Shown here: piece after piece, positions 51,441 to 59,477 of the stretch
Layout: each line of letters begins with the position of its first letter
Position numbering within the stretch: the stretch's first letter is position 1
DNA from: Rhodospirillum sp047263945
Lineage (GTDB): Bacteria; Pseudomonadota; Alphaproteobacteria; Rhodospirillales; Rhodospirillaceae
Assembly: GCF_047263945.1 (NCBI RefSeq)
Contig: NZ_JBLAVB010000002.1
Location: 558,001-622,000, forward strand
Direction of reading: 5' to 3'
DNA: 64,000 nucleotides
Notes under the pieces: model-generated
Databases searched by the model: none
What the model was told of the DNA's origin: nothing
Seen by the model: the letters and a program-made list of their open reading frames with translations, nothing else
Made by a program: the position numbers and the translations under genes

Positions 51441-52241
51441 ATGAAATCGGCCGTGCCTGCCGGAGCGGTATACCCCTCGATTCCCCATCGTGTGATGGGG
51501 CACCGGGGGGCGGCTGCCTCGGCGCCCGAAAATACCCTGTCGGGAGTCCGTCAGGCTTTCGGGGAAGGGGCACGTTGGATCGAATTTGATGCCAAACTCA
51601 CTGCCGACGGTGTGCCGGTCATCTTTCATGATGACCAGCTTGACCGCGTGACCTCCGGGCATGGGCCGGTTGCGGACTGGACTCTGGATGAGTTGCGACG
51701 GTTGGATGCTGGACAGTGGTTTGATCCCCAGTTTCGAGGGGAAGCCATTCCGACATTGGAGGAGATGCTCTCCCTCCTTGCGTCCTTGGGCATGGGCGCC
51801 AATATCGAAATAAAGCCCTGTCCAGGGCGGGCCGTTGAAACGGCGCGCCGGACCATGGATGTGGCAAGGGCGTGCTGGCCCGCCACAGCGCCGTCTCCCG
51901 TGGTATCGAGCTTTGATGTGACAGCGCTGGCCGAGGCCGGGGGCGCTGCGCCCGATTGGCCCCTGGCCCTTTTGGTCGATCATGCCGATGGATGGACAGC
52001 GTCCTCCGTGGTGATCGAAGCCAAGGCTTTGGGGTGCCAAGGCATTCATCTGGATGACCGTTTGGTGGATGAAGCCTGTCTTGCTGCCTGCAAGGCGGAA
52101 GGATTCGCAACGGGTGTTTGGACAGTGAATGCGGTGGAACGCGCCCATGTCTTGTGGGAATGGGGCGTGGATGCCATTATCTCGGACCGTCCGGGGGTCC
52201 TGTTGAGAGCCGCTCCGGATCAACGGAACTTCCGAGAATGA
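51441..52241 (+). CDS. Glycerophosphodiester phosphodiesterase
   Basis: About 266 residues with the GDPD fold: MGHRGAAASAPENTLSGVRQAF (catalytic His-Arg), IEFDAKLTADGVPVIFHDDQLDRVTSG (Glu/Asp metal ligands and second His) and the C-terminal GVWTVNAVERAHVLWEWGVDAIISDRPG. It hydrolyses glycerophosphodiesters to glycerol-3-phosphate. No signal peptide, so cytoplasmic. AAGG precedes ATG 51441; the adjacent GTG 51438 is the alternative. It is 35 bases after pnp. Confidence 0.93.
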   Translation: MKSAVPAGAVYPSIPHRVMGHRGAAASAPENTLSGVRQAFGEGARWIEFDAKLTADGVPVIFHDDQLDRVTSGHGPVADWTLDELRRLDAGQWFDPQFRGEAIPTLEEMLSLLASLGMGANIEIKPCPGRAVETARRTMDVARACWPATAPSPVVSSFDVTALAEAGGAAPDWPLALLVDHADGWTASSVVIEAKALGCQGIHLDDRLVDEACLAACKAEGFATGVWTVNAVERAHVLWEWGVDAIISDRPGVLLRAAPDQRNFRE

Positions 52242-52399
52242 GAGAGGGAGAACAGGGCCGATTGGTCGGGACGCCGCGTGCTGTTCGAGAGGGTGCGCGC
52301 AGGTCGATTTGGAACTGTTGGGTAGCGACGAGCTTTGGTTCGGTTCAAGTGCTTTCTCCGTGAAAGCTATAAGAAAGTTAGACTGGAAGGGTCCTGTCC

Positions 52400-53797
52400 G
52401 TGAAAGACATCAAGCCGCTTTTGATTTCCGGTAAGGAGGTCTATCCCGTCGTCGAAGGTGGAAAAGGCGTTTCCGTGAGCACGGGGCGGAGCTCCGGTGC
52501 CTGGGCCGCCGCTGGCGGTGTCGGTACGATCAGCGCGGTGAACGCGGATTCCTTCGATGCCGAGGGAAATATCATTCCCCAGCTCTACCAGGGCCGGACC
52601 CGTCGGGACCGCCACCAGGAGTTGGTTGAGTTTGGTATTCGGGGTGGCATCGAGCAATTGCGCATTGCCCATGAAAGTGCCAATGGGAATGGCCGTCTTC
52701 ACGTCAATGTCCTGTGGGAGATGGGCGGGGCTGTCCCCATTCTGGAAGGGGTTCTGACCGGTGCAAAGGGCTTGGTCCATGGGGTCACCTGTGGAGCGGG
52801 TATGCCCTACAAGGTGGCGGAAATCGCCGCGCGTCATGGAGTCTATTACTACCCTATCGTGTCTTCGGCCCGGGCGTTCCGCGCCCTTTGGAAGCGGGCC
52901 TACTCGAAAACGGCCGAATGGTTGGGCGGGGTGGTTTACGAGGATCCCTGGCTGGCCGGGGGACACAATGGTCTTTCCAATAGCGAAGATCCGCAGGTCC
53001 CACAGGCCCCCATGCCCCGCGTTGCTGAATTACGCAAGGTCATGCGAGAGATTGGAGCTCCGGAGGTGCCGATCTTCATGGCCGGTGGCGTCTGGTATTT
53101 ACGGGAATGGTCCGATTGGATTGATAATCCGGAGTTGGGTCCGATCGCCTTTCAGTTTGGTACGCGGCCTCTTCTGACTCAGGAGAGCCCCATTTCCGAT
53201 GAATGGAAGAAACGGCTTCTGACCCTCCGGTCCGGGGATGTGCTGTTGCACCGCTTCAGTCCCACAGGATTCTATTCCTCCGCTGTTCGTAATGGCTTCC
53301 TTCAGGAACTCGTGCAGCGCTCCGACCGGCAAATTGCGTATCGTTCGGAGCCGGAAGAGGGGATGAGCACTCCGCTGCCCATCGGCGCCCGGGGCCGGGA
53401 AGTCTTCGTTTCCGAGGAGGGAGCCGCCAAGGCGAAGGCCTGGATGGAATCCGGCTATGGTGAAGCCCTGAGAACCCCGGATTCGACACTGATTTTCGTC
53501 GATCCGGAGCGTGGGCGGGAGATCAAGACGGATCAGGCCAATTGCATGGGCTGCCTGTCCCAGTGCTCTTTCTCCAATTGGGCGGAAACGGAATCGGGCA
53601 ACAACGGAAAGCGGGCCGATCCGCGATCCTTCTGCATTCAGAAGACCTTGCAGAACATCGCCCATGGGGATTCCGTTGAGAAAAACCTGATGTTCGCGGG
53701 CCATAACGCCTATCGCTTCGGCACGGATCCGTTCTTCGCTGATGGCAACGTGCCCACAGTTGGTGAGCTGGTCGCACGTATCTTGACCGGAGACTAG
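52400..53797 (+). CDS. Nitronate-monooxygenase-like flavin oxidoreductase with C-terminal Cys motif
   Basis: A 465-residue TIM-barrel FMN protein of the 2-nitropropane dioxygenase type: GGVGTISAVNAD, VNVLWEMGGAVPIL, GVTCGAGMPYKVAEIA, AGGHNGLSNSEDP (active-site His near 189) and GGVWYLREWSDW. Beyond the usual length of about 320-350 residues it has a C-terminal region with Cys382, 385, 389 and 412 (CMGCLSQC then FC), spaced C-x2-C-x3-C-x22-C, which could hold an Fe-S cluster or zinc. The GTG has GGAAGG upstream. Its TAG stop lies in a CTAGAG repeat. Confidence 0.88.
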   Translation: MKDIKPLLISGKEVYPVVEGGKGVSVSTGRSSGAWAAAGGVGTISAVNADSFDAEGNIIPQLYQGRTRRDRHQELVEFGIRGGIEQLRIAHESANGNGRLHVNVLWEMGGAVPILEGVLTGAKGLVHGVTCGAGMPYKVAEIAARHGVYYYPIVSSARAFRALWKRAYSKTAEWLGGVVYEDPWLAGGHNGLSNSEDPQVPQAPMPRVAELRKVMREIGAPEVPIFMAGGVWYLREWSDWIDNPELGPIAFQFGTRPLLTQESPISDEWKKRLLTLRSGDVLLHRFSPTGFYSSAVRNGFLQELVQRSDRQIAYRSEPEEGMSTPLPIGARGREVFVSEEGAAKAKAWMESGYGEALRTPDSTLIFVDPERGREIKTDQANCMGCLSQCSFSNWAETESGNNGKRADPRSFCIQKTLQNIAHGDSVEKNLMFAGHNAYRFGTDPFFADGNVPTVGELVARILTGD

Positions 53798-53858
53798 AGC
53801 GCCCTCGAGATCAAATTGGGCCAAGAAGTGGCCCAATTTGATCTCGGAGCACGCTAAC
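53794..53858. repeat. CTAGAG-family palindrome with 17-bp perfect stem
   Basis: CGAGATCAAATTGGGCC (53806-53822) pairs perfectly with GGCCCAATTTGATCTCG (53830-53846), loop AAGAAGT. The outer arms CTAGAGCGCCCT and GAGCACGCTAA continue the palindrome imperfectly. The stop codon TAG of the flavoprotein gene is the TAG of CTAGAG, so the stem is immediately 3' of the coding region and may act as terminator or stabiliser. Confidence 0.85.
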
Positions 53859-53945
53859 GACTCTTCGGTGGTTGTTCTCAGAGCCGGTTTTCAGGCTTGG
53901 GCCACTCATACGGCAAAAAAAAGCACATATCCAGGTGCCAATGCC

Positions 53946-53974
53946 TTGACCTGGGACGGTTGCGTGGTGATACC
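53946..53974 (+). promoter_or_regulatory. Candidate promoter of the Irr-like gene
   Basis: TTGACC at 53946-53951 and GATACC at 53969-53974 are separated by 17 bases, about 35 bases upstream of the ATG. Confidence 0.4.
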
Positions 53975-54009
53975 CTGCGGTGGGAAGTGCCGGTTAAAGG
54001 GGTGTCGAA

Positions 54010-54426
54010 ATGCATCGCGACCGGCCTTATGGGCCTATTTTGAATATGTTGCGTACCGCCGGGCTTCGGCCCACCCGTCAACGACTTGGACTCGCTCGTC
54101 TTCTTTTTGAAGGCGAAGGGTATCATCATGTCACTGCAGAAATGCTTCATAGCAGAGCCTTGTCTGAGAATATCTCAGTTTCGCTCGCCACAGTGTACAA
54201 TACCCTGAACCAGTTCATTGAAGGGGGATTGTTGAAGGAAGTGGTCGTGACATCCGGTCTGTCCTATTTTGACACCAATACTGAAAGCCATCATCACTTC
54301 TATATCGAAAATACGGGCCAATTGATTGATATTCCTTCGGAATCTGTGGGGATTTCCCACCTTCCACCATTGCCTGAAGGGGCTAACTTGCGCTCCATTG
54401 ACGTTGTCATCCGACTTGAGGGATGA
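54010..54426 (+). CDS. irr: Irr-like iron response regulator (Fur family)
   Basis: A 138-residue Fur-family protein of the Irr branch: LRTAGLRPTRQRLGLARLLFEGEGYHHVTAEMLHSRALSENISVSLATVYNTLNQFIEGGLLKEV, followed by SYFDTNTESHHHFYIENTGQLIDI, whose HHH motif is a hallmark of alphaproteobacterial Irr. Irr controls iron and haem genes, degraded or inactivated by haem. The N-terminal haem regulatory Cys-Pro motif of rhizobial Irr is absent. It is the second Fur-family gene in the window. Confidence 0.93.
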   Translation: MHRDRPYGPILNMLRTAGLRPTRQRLGLARLLFEGEGYHHVTAEMLHSRALSENISVSLATVYNTLNQFIEGGLLKEVVVTSGLSYFDTNTESHHHFYIENTGQLIDIPSESVGISHLPPLPEGANLRSIDVVIRLEG

Positions 54427-54566
54427 CGAGGGCGCGTTGCGTTTGGGTGGCTTGACTTGATTTGAGGCTAATTGGTGGGGACCCCGGGGACTCCTTCTCC
54501 TTCGATGAGGTCCCTGGGTTTGCATACTGTAGGGGCGTCGTGACCCGGTAGAGCTGCGGTGGTGTG

Positions 54567-55175
54567 TTATTCCACGAATTCTCCCTTGTAGACCCCCCAG
54601 AATGCATCCCGGGGAAGCCACCCCAGGTACCCGCCAATATCGACCCGGCAGTAGTCCAAAGTACTGGGGCAGTTCAGCAACTTCCCGAGAACGCCGGGGT
54701 TGACCTGGGCAACGGCAGCGCTTTCCGGGGATGGGTCTGCGCGCACCAACCGTGGTCCGCCCATAGCGATTAGGGTGCGTTGTCCGGAAAGCATATTTCT
54801 ATGCACCCAGCCCTCCGACCCTTCCGGATCCCTAATCTTCCGCCAGGTGTCGTATTCGGCAACGACTTCGACGGGCAATCCTCGCTTTTGATAGATCCAG
54901 ACGACCGGATACCGCTTTCCTGGGCCGGACCGCATGTTTACTTGATTGGCCCGGAGGGAAACAAAGCGAGGCAGGGGCAGGCCGCTGGGCGTATTCACGG
55001 CAGACTGTCGGGGATCCGTTTCCTCGATTGTCGACCCGGTGTCTGCTTCTTCTGCTTGAACGAACGGGATCGCAATCGATAGCAGCGCGGTCGCCAAAAG
55101 GCAGGCTCCCACATAGGCGATTGTCTTGGGGAAACCGCAAGGAGCGGACTTGATGGTGGTTTGGACGCGGCTCAC
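54567..55175 (-). CDS. Secreted SH3b-domain protein
   Basis: A 202-residue protein with an N-terminal signal (YVGACLLATALLSIAIPFVQA), a Ser/Thr/Pro linker, then bacterial SH3 domains: LRANQVNMRSGPGKRYPVVWIYQKRGLPVEVVAEYDTWRKIRDPEGSEGWVHRNML and a second, weaker LVRADPSPESAAVAQVNPGVLGKLLNCP. This class is typical of alphaproteobacterial periplasmic SH3 proteins that may bind peptidoglycan; function unknown. The GTG 55175 is not supported by a clear ribosome-binding site. It converges with the irr gene. Confidence 0.88.
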   Translation of the reverse strand: MSRVQTTIKSAPCGFPKTIAYVGACLLATALLSIAIPFVQAEEADTGSTIEETDPRQSAVNTPSGLPLPRFVSLRANQVNMRSGPGKRYPVVWIYQKRGLPVEVVAEYDTWRKIRDPEGSEGWVHRNMLSGQRTLIAMGGPRLVRADPSPESAAVAQVNPGVLGKLLNCPSTLDYCRVDIGGYLGWLPRDAFWGVYKGEFVE

Positions 55176-55510
55176 CTGTAACCCTTACATCTTGGCGGAT
55201 GGAACGCGCCCGGTGCTTGCGCGCGCGTTTGCCGTTTGATCCAGGGTGGTAAAGGGACATGTCGCCCCTCTACCCGCCTGACCTATGGACTCTTGATCGA
55301 CGCAATAGAAAACCAGCGCGCATCCGGGGTCAAGCGGCGCGCGTGCAAGGATATTTCCTGTCGGGATTTGGCGATGTGGTTTCCCGTTGGCGCGGCTGGA
55401 CAACCCGGGTTCATCTTGGTAGGCAAGATATCCGTACCCGCATGGGGCCTTTAGGGCCCCCTCCTGCGGGGCTCACTGTTCGGCCTGCAAGATTCCGGGA
55501 GTTTCACGAC
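55176..55510. other. Intergenic region with hairpin modules between SH3 and dehydrogenase genes
   Basis: The 335-base gap separates divergent genes. Two small hairpins, GGGGCCTTTAGGGCCCC near 55444 and CCCCTCCTGCGGGG near 55457, resemble the GNAA-type modules of the family B elements. No gene is recognised; an in-frame upstream extension of the dehydrogenase frame looks non-coding. Confidence 0.4.
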
Positions 55511-56497
55511 ATGCCGCAGACCAAGCCATTGGTCGTTGTTACGCGCAAGCTGCCCGATGCCATCGAGACACGCATGATGGAATTGTTCAACGTGCGCCTG
55601 AACATCGATGACCATCCTTTCACCCGTGACGAGCTGTGTCAGGCCGCCGCAGAGGCCGACGTTCTCGTGCCGACGGTGACGGACCGCATCGACAGTGGTG
55701 TTTTGTCCCATGCGGGCGAAAAGCTGCGGCTGATCGCCAACTTTGGGACGGGTGTGGACCATATAGATGTGGCCAGCGCCCACCAGCGTGGCGTCGCAGT
55801 GACCAATACCCCCGATGTGCTGTCCGAGGATACTGCGGACATGACCATGGCCCTGATTCTCGCCGTCCCTCGCCGGGTCGCGGAAGGGGAGCGGATGATC
55901 CGGGAGGGCACTTGGTCGGGATGGAGTCCCACCCATATGCTCGGGCACCGGATCTGGGGCAAGCGATTGGGTATCGTCGGCATGGGGCGCATCGGCCAAG
56001 CCGTTGCCCGGAGAGCCCGAGGGTTCGGCATGACGATCCACTACCACAACCGGCGTCGGTTGCACGAAAGCGTGGAGCAGGAACTGGAGGCCACCTATTG
56101 GGAAAGCCTGGATCAGATGTTGGCACGGATGGACGTGATTTCCGTCCACTGTCCCCATACCCCGGCCACCTATCACTTGCTCTCGGCCCGGCGTCTGGCC
56201 TTGCTGAGACCCCACGCCTATGTGGTCAATACCGCTCGCGGTGAAGTGATCGATGAGAACGCCCTGGTGCGCATGCTGGCAAAGAACCAATTGGGAGGCG
56301 CTGGTCTGGATGTGTTCGAGCACGAACCGGCGGTGAATCCCAAGTTGATCGCCATGAATAACGTCGTGCTTCTGCCGCATATGGGATCGGCCACCCTGGA
56401 AGGTCGTGTGGACATGGGTGAGAAAGTGTTGATCAATATCAAGACTTTCGCCGATGGCCATAAGCCGCCAGACCGAGTCCTTCCGAATATGGTGTAA
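55511..56497 (+). CDS. D-2-hydroxyacid dehydrogenase (glyoxylate/hydroxypyruvate reductase-like)
   Basis: A 328-residue D-isomer-specific 2-hydroxyacid dehydrogenase: substrate domain with NFGTGVDHIDVASAHQRGVAVTNTPDVLSEDTADMTM, NAD-binding GIVGMGRIGQAVARRARGFGM, catalytic Arg in VVNTARGEVIDENAL, Glu in DVFEHEP and His in LPHMGSAT. It resembles GyaR-type glyoxylate reductases, but the exact acid is uncertain. The ATG has GGGAG nine bases upstream. Confidence 0.92.
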   Translation: MPQTKPLVVVTRKLPDAIETRMMELFNVRLNIDDHPFTRDELCQAAAEADVLVPTVTDRIDSGVLSHAGEKLRLIANFGTGVDHIDVASAHQRGVAVTNTPDVLSEDTADMTMALILAVPRRVAEGERMIREGTWSGWSPTHMLGHRIWGKRLGIVGMGRIGQAVARRARGFGMTIHYHNRRRLHESVEQELEATYWESLDQMLARMDVISVHCPHTPATYHLLSARRLALLRPHAYVVNTARGEVIDENALVRMLAKNQLGGAGLDVFEHEPAVNPKLIAMNNVVLLPHMGSATLEGRVDMGEKVLINIKTFADGHKPPDRVLPNMV

Positions 56498-56833
56498 ACG
56501 CGGAGAGATGAGATCACGATGAAATGAGGTCTGTCCCACGGTACATGAAAGGGGTGTTTTTCCGGCATGGGGCAAAGCCCCATGCCCCACTGGGGCCGTA
56601 AGGCCCCAGGCCCCCATTTGGGATCAAAGGGTCCGCGACCCTTTGCGGGTCTGGGCAGAGCCCAGCACCTGCGAAGCAGGGTTTCCGGATTTTCGAGAAC
56701 ACAGAATATATCTCAATTTTATTCGAAAAACCGGTGACCGCTTTTGCGCAAAATGCTCTGGAGTAGTGGATGTTGGGAGAAGGCAAAGCGTAGGGTGAAA
56801 TTCATTGAAATGCCTGATAGGGGCAGTTTTCCA
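56498..56833. other. Repeat-containing intergenic region after the dehydrogenase gene
   Basis: Most of this gap is the family B/C hairpin block at 56540-56710. The remaining right side (to 56833) contains no gene that I recognise; the stop of the minus-strand lipoprotein gene lies at 56834. Confidence 0.4.
56540..56710. repeat. Composite hairpin elements, families B (partial) and C (copy 2)
   Basis: GGCATGGGGCAAAGCCCCATGCC and ACTGGGGCCGTAAGGCCCCAG are followed by CCCCCATTTGGGATCAAAGGG, GGTCCGCGACCC, CTGGGCAGAGCCCAG and GCAGGGTTTCCGGATTTTCGAGAACACAGAATAT. The last 110 bases closely match 25090-25205. The left part carries the family B hairpins reversed in order relative to 3570-3610. Confidence 0.7.
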
Positions 56834-57382
56834 CTACTTAATGGCGAGATTTTGAACGGGATCAAGCTTATCGACTCGGCCAGAGTCATAAATTTTTACG
56901 AGAAGATCATCCTTGCGATAGAGAGTTCCGCATTTGGTTCCCTCGTCGCTGACACCACAGAGTTCATCGCCATTTCGAATGACCCAGCTCTCCTCAAAGC
57001 TTCCCGTCATGCCAGAGGGATGGCTCCAAGTGCCCGTGGTATGGCCATCGGGGCTGAAGCTGACTGTAATGCGGGCACCCTTGGGATGGTCATAGGCGTA
57101 GCTGTGGCCGGATATCAATGAGCGCAACGCGCTATCAGTAATTTGAGTAAACCCGGCTTTTACAGCCCGCACTTCTTGGGCATCCCCCTCATTGTCGCCC
57201 TCGCTCTCCGGATTGGGGGTCGCTGCCGTTTGGGGGGATGCCGTCTGGTCAGACAGGGCTTGGGGCGATCCCACCTTGCCGCCTGTGGTCTGGCAGGCAC
57301 CCAGGACCAGGACGACCATGGCAGGAAGGCACAGGGTCATCAACCGCGCTCTGGGGGGGAGCAAGACCATTGGGAAGGGCAT
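56834..57382 (-). CDS. Uncharacterised lipoprotein
   Basis: A 182-residue protein with a lipoprotein signal ending LGAC (Cys near residue 30), a Thr/Ser/Pro/Asp-rich linker and a C-terminal domain with HSYAYDHPKGARITVSFSPDGHTTGTWSHPSG and ELCGVSDEGTKCGTLYRKDDLLVKIYDSGRV. The domain looks like a small beta-rich periplasmic module with two conserved-looking cysteines; I do not recognise the family. ATG 57382 has a strong GGAGG; longer frame starts at 57397. Confidence 0.78.
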   Translation of the reverse strand: MPFPMVLLPPRARLMTLCLPAMVVLVLGACQTTGGKVGSPQALSDQTASPQTAATPNPESEGDNEGDAQEVRAVKAGFTQITDSALRSLISGHSYAYDHPKGARITVSFSPDGHTTGTWSHPSGMTGSFEESWVIRNGDELCGVSDEGTKCGTLYRKDDLLVKIYDSGRVDKLDPVQNLAIK

Positions 57383-57587
57383 CGAAAGATCCTCCAAACC
57401 AGAAAAGATTGACCATCAAGTTAGGGCAAGTTAGGGGGGCGTGACGCAAGAGTTGCGACAGGCCCTTACCTTAGTGGAACGCTTCTCTCTTCGTTTGGTT
57501 CCGCTTAATGCACCGGAACCCGTTTTTTCGGGCAATCAGGATCCTTGGAAGAAAAGAAGGAAACGCCTTCCGGTTTGGGCGGTACCC

Positions 57588-57896
57588 TCAGTCGTCAGAT
57601 AGGGGGATATGGTCTGCAAACGGTAGGGGAATCCAAGTGGCCAGGGTTTCCTTTGGCGGTTCGAAGCCGCAATTGGCCATGGAGTCTCGGGTACCCGCAC
57701 GGTAATCCGCGCTGGTATCGGAGGCGCGGGTGTCGAAACCCCAAAGGGTCGGAACCGCACCGGTATAGATCGACGAGGACAGGCATCCATCATCGTACCC
57801 CTGTGCGTACTCGGAGGAGGACCCACTGGGTGCGCAAGCCGCCAGAGGGACGATCACAGAAGCGGCCAGAGCAATGGCCAAACGGGCAGAGGCCAT
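57588..57896 (-). CDS. Uncharacterised small lipoprotein
   Basis: A 102-residue protein with a lipoprotein signal ending PLAAC (Cys near residue 21), then a glycine/serine-rich segment, YAQGYDDGC, DTSADYRAGTRDSMANCGF. The pattern of two Cys and repeated D-Y/G pairs suggests a small extracytoplasmic fold; no family recognised. ATG 57896 follows GAGGATCC; an upstream start at 57950 is unlikely. Confidence 0.65.
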   Translation of the reverse strand: MASARLAIALAASVIVPLAACAPSGSSSEYAQGYDDGCLSSSIYTGAVPTLWGFDTRASDTSADYRAGTRDSMANCGFEPPKETLATWIPLPFADHIPLSDD

Positions 57897-58278
57897 GGGG
57901 GATCCTCGTTTTGTTGGAATGTGAACTGGGGAATCATGCTCTCTCGCCAAGGGGATTGGGGCAAGTGTTTTTCCTTTAAACTTGCCGCATTCGGACCGAA
58001 AAAAAGCCGAATATGGTCTCTCCTCGGTGTTCGAATCGAACTGCGGCGGAGCTGGTCCATGCCTTTGTCTGCGGTCAGGGTGGTGGCAGGACCACCAGGC
58101 GCGGGACGAGGCGCAGTAGGGTCTTCGTCAGCATTTCCCACGATCCAATCACGTCGGTTTTTCCCTTGGGATCGTATCCCGAAGCTTCGGCAAACCGCAG
58201 GCTTCCGCGACGAGAACATTTCGTGTACATTAACGGAACGTACCGAGAGTTTGGCTCTATTGTAAAGGGGCGCCGTCC
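57897..58278. other. Intergenic region with dinB regulatory region
   Basis: A 382-base divergent gap. It holds the phased LexA-like motif array at 58214-58250 ahead of dinB, and presumably the promoter of the minus-strand lipoprotein. No gene is seen. Confidence 0.45.
58214..58250 (+). promoter_or_regulatory. Candidate LexA-type array upstream of dinB
   Basis: GAAC (58214), GTAC (58225), GAAC (58236) and GAGT (58247) occur at exact 11-base intervals, each separated by seven bases. GAAC-N7-GTAC and GTAC-N7-GAAC each differ by one base from the alphaproteobacterial direct-repeat LexA box GAAC-N7-GAAC. The array is 29-65 bases ahead of the ATG, where repression of dinB would be expected. Confidence 0.55.
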
Positions 58279-59448
58279 ATGAAGGCCCTGTGCCGGGATT
58301 GTCTGCTGGATCTGGATACGCTGACACGCCTATGCCCAAGATGCGGGTCGATGCGGGTGGTGGGCCATGTTCGGCTTGCCCGGATGGACATTGCCCATAT
58401 CGATTGTGACGCGTTTTATGCTTCGGTTGAAAAGCGGGACAACCCGGCCCTAAGGGACAAGCCTTTAATTGTAGGCCACCCCGGTGGCCGAGGTGTGGCC
58501 ACGACGGCGTGCTACATTGCCCGTCGCTTCGGCGCGCGGTCGGCCATGCCCATGTTCAAATGTTTGGAACTCTGTCCCGATGCCGTTGTGATTCCACCAG
58601 ATATGGCGAAATACAAGCGGGTGTCAGCCCAGGTTCGAGCCATCATGATGGAGGCGACAGATCGACTGGAGCCCCTGTCTCTGGATGAGGCCTATCTGGA
58701 CCTTTCGGTCGAGGAGCATCGGTTCGATCGCCCACCTGCAGTCAGTCTGGCGGAAATTGCCCGGAGGGTGGAGCAAGAGGTGGGGATTTCCGTTTCCATC
58801 GGGCTGTCGGAAAACCGCTTTCTGGCCAAATTGGCCAGTGACATGGACAAGCCCCGGGGGTTCACGGTGATCGATCCGGAAGAGGCCCCAGCCTTGCTTG
58901 CTCCCCTGCCTGTAAGCCGGATCCACGGGGTGGGCAAGGTGACGGAAGGCAAACTGCAGGCCATGGGTCTTCACCTGATTGGTGACCTGCAGCGGCAGTC
59001 TCCCGATGCCTTGATCGCCCGGTTTGGCAAGCATGGTCGTTCTTTGCACGCCCATGCCTGGGGGCGGGGCAGCCGGATGATCACGCCGGACCGGGATCCC
59101 AAAAGTTTATCCGCCGAGACGACCTTTTCCCAGGATCTGCATCGACTGGAGGATTTGGCCGATCACCTTCATGCCCTGGCGGCTCGGGTTGCCAGGGCAT
59201 TGGAGCGGCGGGACGTCAGTGGAGCCACAGTGGTTCTGAAACTGAAAACGGCGGAGTTCCGGACCTTGACCCGACAGGTCCGTCTCTCCGACCCCACCAT
59301 TCGGGCCGATGTCATCACACGGGCCGCCCACCGTCTGTTGGAGCGGGAAGTCGATGGTCGCAGGTACCGGTTGATTGGTGTCGGGGTGGCGGATCTGCAT
59401 GGCATGGCCGAGGCAGATCCGCCGGATTTGTTCTCTGGGTTGATGTAA
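58279..59448 (+). CDS. dinB: DNA polymerase IV with N-terminal zinc ribbon
   Basis: A 389-residue Y-family polymerase. The conserved palm motifs are MDIAHIDCDAFYASVE (catalytic Asp) and LEPLSLDEAYLDLS (Asp-Glu), with SIGLSENRFLAKLASD and a little-finger domain following. The first 24 residues hold Cys5, Cys8, Cys19 and Cys22 as two CxxC pairs, a zinc ribbon typical of many alphaproteobacterial DinB proteins. It carries out translesion synthesis. AAAGGGG precedes the ATG and a LexA-like array lies upstream. Confidence 0.95.
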   Translation: MKALCRDCLLDLDTLTRLCPRCGSMRVVGHVRLARMDIAHIDCDAFYASVEKRDNPALRDKPLIVGHPGGRGVATTACYIARRFGARSAMPMFKCLELCPDAVVIPPDMAKYKRVSAQVRAIMMEATDRLEPLSLDEAYLDLSVEEHRFDRPPAVSLAEIARRVEQEVGISVSIGLSENRFLAKLASDMDKPRGFTVIDPEEAPALLAPLPVSRIHGVGKVTEGKLQAMGLHLIGDLQRQSPDALIARFGKHGRSLHAHAWGRGSRMITPDRDPKSLSAETTFSQDLHRLEDLADHLHALAARVARALERRDVSGATVVLKLKTAEFRTLTRQVRLSDPTIRADVITRAAHRLLEREVDGRRYRLIGVGVADLHGMAEADPPDLFSGLM

Positions 59449-59477
59449 ACGCGGAGCGGTCCGGGTTTGGTGCGGGC

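Noticed and set aside
49228..51573. A 781-codon frame antisense to pnp
   Set aside because: It is a shadow of a strongly conserved gene with no recognisable domain or ribosome-binding site.
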